From: Lacrimispora amygdalina
GTDB lineage: Bacteria > Bacillota > Clostridia > Lachnospirales > Lachnospiraceae
Length of the DNA stretch: 64,000 nucleotides
NCBI RefSeq assembly: GCF_900205965.1
Contig: NZ_OAOF01000002.1
Coordinates: 310,001 to 374,000 of the forward strand
Direction of reading: 5' to 3'
The position numbers were made by a program, and so were the translations under genes. The notes below the pieces were generated by a model. It was not told the origin of the DNA, searched no databases, and was given only the letters and a program-made list of their open reading frames with translations. Positions 61,507-64,000 of this stretch are shown piece after piece. The number at the start of each line of letters is the position of its first letter. Position 1 is the first letter of the stretch.

Positions 61507-62292
61507 CTATATAAGCAGTTTCAATATCTTTAATACGCCCTGATTTAAATTGGTATCCGTCTGAAAGCGGGCCGCTTGTTTTACTTCTTTTCTGGCATTA
61601 CCCACAGCGAAGCTGTAGTATGCCTGGTTCAACATCTCAATATCATTCAGCTGGTCGCCAAACGCCATGGTTTCCTCCGGTTTAATAGAAAGACTTTCCT
61701 GAAGGATCTTTACTGCCTCACCTTTATTGACACCAGGTCTCATACAGTCCATCCACATATCTCCGGAAATAGTAATCTTAAGCCTCTCCGCGTACTTCTC
61801 TCTTAACTGTCTGGTATAAACTTCCACATCTGTTTTCCGGTACACACTGATCTTGATAAATTCTGACTGAACCTTTGTTAAATCCTCCACCGTTTCAACA
61901 CGGAATTTGTAGTCGTTAACCATCCAGTCAAGGAATTCTCTGTCTTTCGTCTCTAAGTATACCACATCAGGACCACTGAGCATAACTTCAAGCCCTTCCA
62001 TAGTCCTTACATCTTCCACCATCTCCATGACAGTGTTGCGTTCAATTGGATTTAAAAACAGATTTCTGCCGTGACAGCCTATGTAAGCGCCGTTATCAGA
62101 AAGATAGAATATTTTTTCTTTTACCGGATCAAAAATGGATTCAATACTGGCCCACTGCCTTCCGCTTGCAGCAGCGAACTGAATTCCCTTTGCCCTTAAT
62201 TTCCGTATCACCTCATGAAGCTCATCCGGTACGTCATAACCACCGTCCGTCACCAGAGTTCCGTCAATATCCGATGCAATCAGTTTTATCAT
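61507..62292 (-). CDS. Cof-type HAD-superfamily phosphatase
   Basis: 261 residues: LIASDIDGTLVTD holds the nucleophile Asp, AASGRQWASI follows, and MAFGDQLNDIEML is the third HAD motif with the metal-binding Asp. The cap is of type IIB. Likely substrates are sugar phosphates or flavin and PLP phosphates. It overlaps maf by 4 nt. Confidence 0.92.
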   Translation of the reverse strand: MIKLIASDIDGTLVTDGGYDVPDELHEVIRKLRAKGIQFAAASGRQWASIESIFDPVKEKIFYLSDNGAYIGCHGRNLFLNPIERNTVMEMVEDVRTMEGLEVMLSGPDVVYLETKDREFLDWMVNDYKFRVETVEDLTKVQSEFIKISVYRKTDVEVYTRQLREKYAERLKITISGDMWMDCMRPGVNKGEAVKILQESLSIKPEETMAFGDQLNDIEMLNQAYYSFAVGNARKEVKQAARFQTDTNLNQGVLKILKLLI

Positions 62293-62885
62293 GCTTTCCC
62301 CTCCTGCTCACACATCTGCTTAAGTTCCTGATAAACACGCCCTACAGGCAATCCTACTACATTATTGTAATCTCCGTCAATCCCTTTGATAAAAGCAGCA
62401 AACCGCCCCTGAATGCCATAAGCACCTGCTTTATCCATGGGTTCCTCACTCTCCGCATAGAAACGGATCTCTTCCTGTGTCATCGGATATACATGAACAT
62501 CTGTCTGTTCTGCGAAAGACCGGGTGATGTTTTCCTTCTCTTTGCAAAAAATCAGAGTTACTCCTGTAAATACCTGATGGGTTTTCCCCTGAAAAGACTG
62601 GATCATCTCAAAGGCTTCTTCATGGCTGCCCGGTTTTCCTAAAATCTTACCGTCTGCCGCAACGACCGTATCAGCTCCGATGACAATGGTACCCGGAAGC
62701 TGTTTTATTGCCACATCCTCTGCTTTCTGCCGGGACAGTTCAATTACTGCCTCCCGGGGAATGGTGGTTGTTATCTTCTCATCAATTCCGCTGGGCTCTA
62801 TCACTGGCCTCAATCCAACCTGGTTTAAAAGTTCTTTTCTCCTGGGTGATGCCGAAGCAAGCACAAGTTTTCTGTCACTTAACAT
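62289..62885 (-). CDS. maf: Maf-family nucleoside triphosphate pyrophosphatase
   Basis: 198 residues. LVLASASPRRKELL and GADTVVAADGKILGKP are the standard motifs. It hydrolyses modified nucleotides (dTTP/UTP analogues) and in some bacteria affects septum formation. The stop overlaps the start of the phosphatase gene. Confidence 0.95.
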   Translation of the reverse strand: MLSDRKLVLASASPRRKELLNQVGLRPVIEPSGIDEKITTTIPREAVIELSRQKAEDVAIKQLPGTIVIGADTVVAADGKILGKPGSHEEAFEMIQSFQGKTHQVFTGVTLIFCKEKENITRSFAEQTDVHVYPMTQEEIRFYAESEEPMDKAGAYGIQGRFAAFIKGIDGDYNNVVGLPVGRVYQELKQMCEQEGKA

Positions 62886-62932
62886 TGGTACCCTCTCTTC
62901 TTTAAAACTACTGCTGTTTGAAATTGCAAACA

Positions 62933-62957
62933 GGCGGGACCCATAACGAATCCCGCC
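62933..62957 (-). terminator. Hairpin after the CmpB-like gene
   Basis: GGCGGGA pairs with TCCCGCC, 11-nt loop, just after the stop at 62963. No T run. Confidence 0.5.
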
Positions 62958-62962
62958 ATTCT

Positions 62963-63526
62963 TTAATATACTTTCAGCCGTCCCACTAAGGACGTTTCAT
63001 CTTCTTCACAATCCGCTTTCAGCTGCATTCTCATGGTATATACAAAATCAGTTGCATAAAATATTAAGAGAAACAGACCTGTAAAACGTTGAAAATTTTC
63101 AGGAATCAAACCTGCCGCCTGATTCACAAAGCCATTTAGAAAACGGAAATAAAAAATTCCCAGAAATCCCCATGCAATGCTGCTCTCCAGACATATAATA
63201 CCCTTGTAGTTAAACCGCTTCCTGCTGTAATCCCACCAGAATGATCCAAACAGCTTAATCATCATATAAGCCGTGACCAGCTCCATGAAAGTTGCCATCA
63301 CCATCGAGGCGAAATACAGACGTAGCGGACTGTCAATAAAAGGGCTGAGTAACATCGTAGCTCCCACAGAGCCGAATCCATATATGATACAGAACGGTCC
63401 GTGTCCAAATCCCCGATTAAAGACCGGTCTTTTATTTTCATAACTAAGAACTGCGCATTCAAGAAGATAACCCAGAAAGCTGAATAGGAAAAAACAGTTT
63501 ATCCTATGATAAATTGACATATCCAA
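62963..63526 (-). CDS. CmpB-like (DUF1113, PF06541) membrane protein
   Basis: 187 residues, four to five membrane segments: FFLFSFLGYLLECAVLSYENKRPVFNRGFGHGPFCIIYGFG is the characteristic start. It is annotated as a putative ABC transporter permease, but no ATPase is nearby, so this name is only by similarity. It lies between the Maf and PAP2-like genes and is monocistronic. Confidence 0.85.
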   Translation of the reverse strand: MDMSIYHRINCFFLFSFLGYLLECAVLSYENKRPVFNRGFGHGPFCIIYGFGSVGATMLLSPFIDSPLRLYFASMVMATFMELVTAYMMIKLFGSFWWDYSRKRFNYKGIICLESSIAWGFLGIFYFRFLNGFVNQAAGLIPENFQRFTGLFLLIFYATDFVYTMRMQLKADCEEDETSLVGRLKVY

Positions 63527-63631
63527 TTTGCCTCCAAAATTAACAATTTTTTAACTTGTTAAAGTATAATATGGATATCTAAAGAAATCAAGGGTTATTT
63601 TCTTACGATTCCCCGAAATTTTTCTTTGTTA

Positions 63632-64000
63632 TTAATAATATTGTGCCAGGAATACCGCAAGTAAGATACCAAGTATGGCTCCTGCTGCTACCTGCAGTGG
63701 TGTATGTCCCACATATTCTTTTAATTTTTCCTGTAAAATCTCACCATTCAGCTTCAGAGGATTTTCTAACAATATGCTGTTTAGCAGCTTTGCCTGCTTT
63801 CCTGTTTCTCTCCTTACTCCCATGGCATCATACATCACAATCATGGAAAGTACAAAACTGATAGCAAACTCAAAAGAACCGACGCCATAACGGTAACTGG
63901 CGGCGGTCGTTAATGCACAAACCGTAGAGGAATGGGAGCTTGGCATGCCGCCAGATCCCACAAGCCTCTCCGGGTTAAAATTCTTACTAAGAGCCAGGTC
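63632..64000 (-). CDS. DUF212/PAP2-related membrane protein (partial, N-terminus off the right edge)
   Basis: The frame is open from 64000 to the stop at 63632, 122 residues. GSGGMPSSHSSTVCAL carries the phosphatase-type SxxH; MYDAMGVRRETGKQAKLLN and YVGHTPLQVAAGAILG are the usual signature of the divergent PAP2 (DUF212) family. Two or three membrane segments are present. The missing N-terminus should hold about 30 residues. Confidence 0.9.
   Translation of the reverse strand, partial: DLALSKNFNPERLVGSGGMPSSHSSTVCALTTAASYRYGVGSFEFAISFVLSMIVMYDAMGVRRETGKQAKLLNSILLENPLKLNGEILQEKLKEYVGHTPLQVAAGAILGILLAVFLAQYY

Overview
The window looks like chromosome of a Lachnospiraceae clostridium (cluster XIVa, of the Lacrimispora or [Clostridium] saccharolyticum kind). 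This rests on gene content and AT-leaning composition with Gram-positive ribosome-binding sites: clostridial agr quorum sensing, a DUF5721 gene, a monofunctional Ni carbon-monoxide dehydrogenase, a siroheme/cobalamin-type tetrapyrrole operon, and proteins of the C_GCAxxG_C_C and DUF134 families. The genus is an inference; no rRNA is present.

Region 1 (1-8250) is the most unusual part. All genes are on the minus strand. A quorum-sensing module (agrA, agrC, agrB and a 44-residue agrD-type peptide) lies directly upstream of what looks like a ribosomally made, post-translationally modified peptide (RiPP) locus. That locus holds an ABC exporter without a peptidase domain, a 45-residue precursor with a CxCxC core, a radical SAM/SPASM maturase, and a subtilisin-like protease fused to a second, P-loop-like domain that runs off the left edge. 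agrB is preceded by a tandem LytTR-type direct repeat and a good promoter, so the AgrA-like regulator probably switches on the peptide system. The small peptide genes were found by reading the sequence, because both are very short.

Region 2 (8300-20820) is housekeeping: ftsH with a flavodoxin, then the operon hemA-sirC-hemC-cobA/hemD-hemL for early tetrapyrrole synthesis (no hemB in it), an acetyltransferase, a polar amino-acid ABC transporter, a YwaF-like membrane protein and a C_GCAxxG_C_C protein. Region 3 (20830-25100) is a decayed sugar-utilisation locus: GH30 glycosidase, a permease fragment fused by deletion to a YesM-type sensor kinase fragment, a frameshifted YesN-type regulator, and an intact cell-wall amidase.

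Region 4 (25100-36170) holds a ClC chloride transporter, an HPr-like protein without the usual phosphohistidine motif, tRNA-Ser(CGA), a ZTP riboswitch ahead of a folate-type ECF S component, a lone CO dehydrogenase, a truncated anion transporter, several small regulators, and a LysM protein with a 21-bp tandem-repeat linker. Region 5 (36400-48110) starts with a PAS-GGDEF-HD-GYP gene interrupted by an amber codon. It continues as a thiol and electrophile stress block: two glutathione peroxidases, OhrR and another MarR regulator, two nitroreductases, a quinol monooxygenase-like protein, an FMN reductase, and a four-domain CoA-disulfide reductase fusion with a DUF134 regulator.

Region 6 (48110-64000) is mostly ordinary core genome: a Cache diguanylate cyclase, cytidylate kinase-like protein, galactokinase, a TIGR01212-type radical SAM protein, CapA, DegV, HtpG (with a CIRCE-like palindrome upstream), DUF5721, an M18 aminopeptidase, a parvulin-type foldase lipoprotein, a Cof-type phosphatase, Maf, a CmpB-like membrane protein, and the end of a DUF212/PAP2-related gene cut by the right edge.
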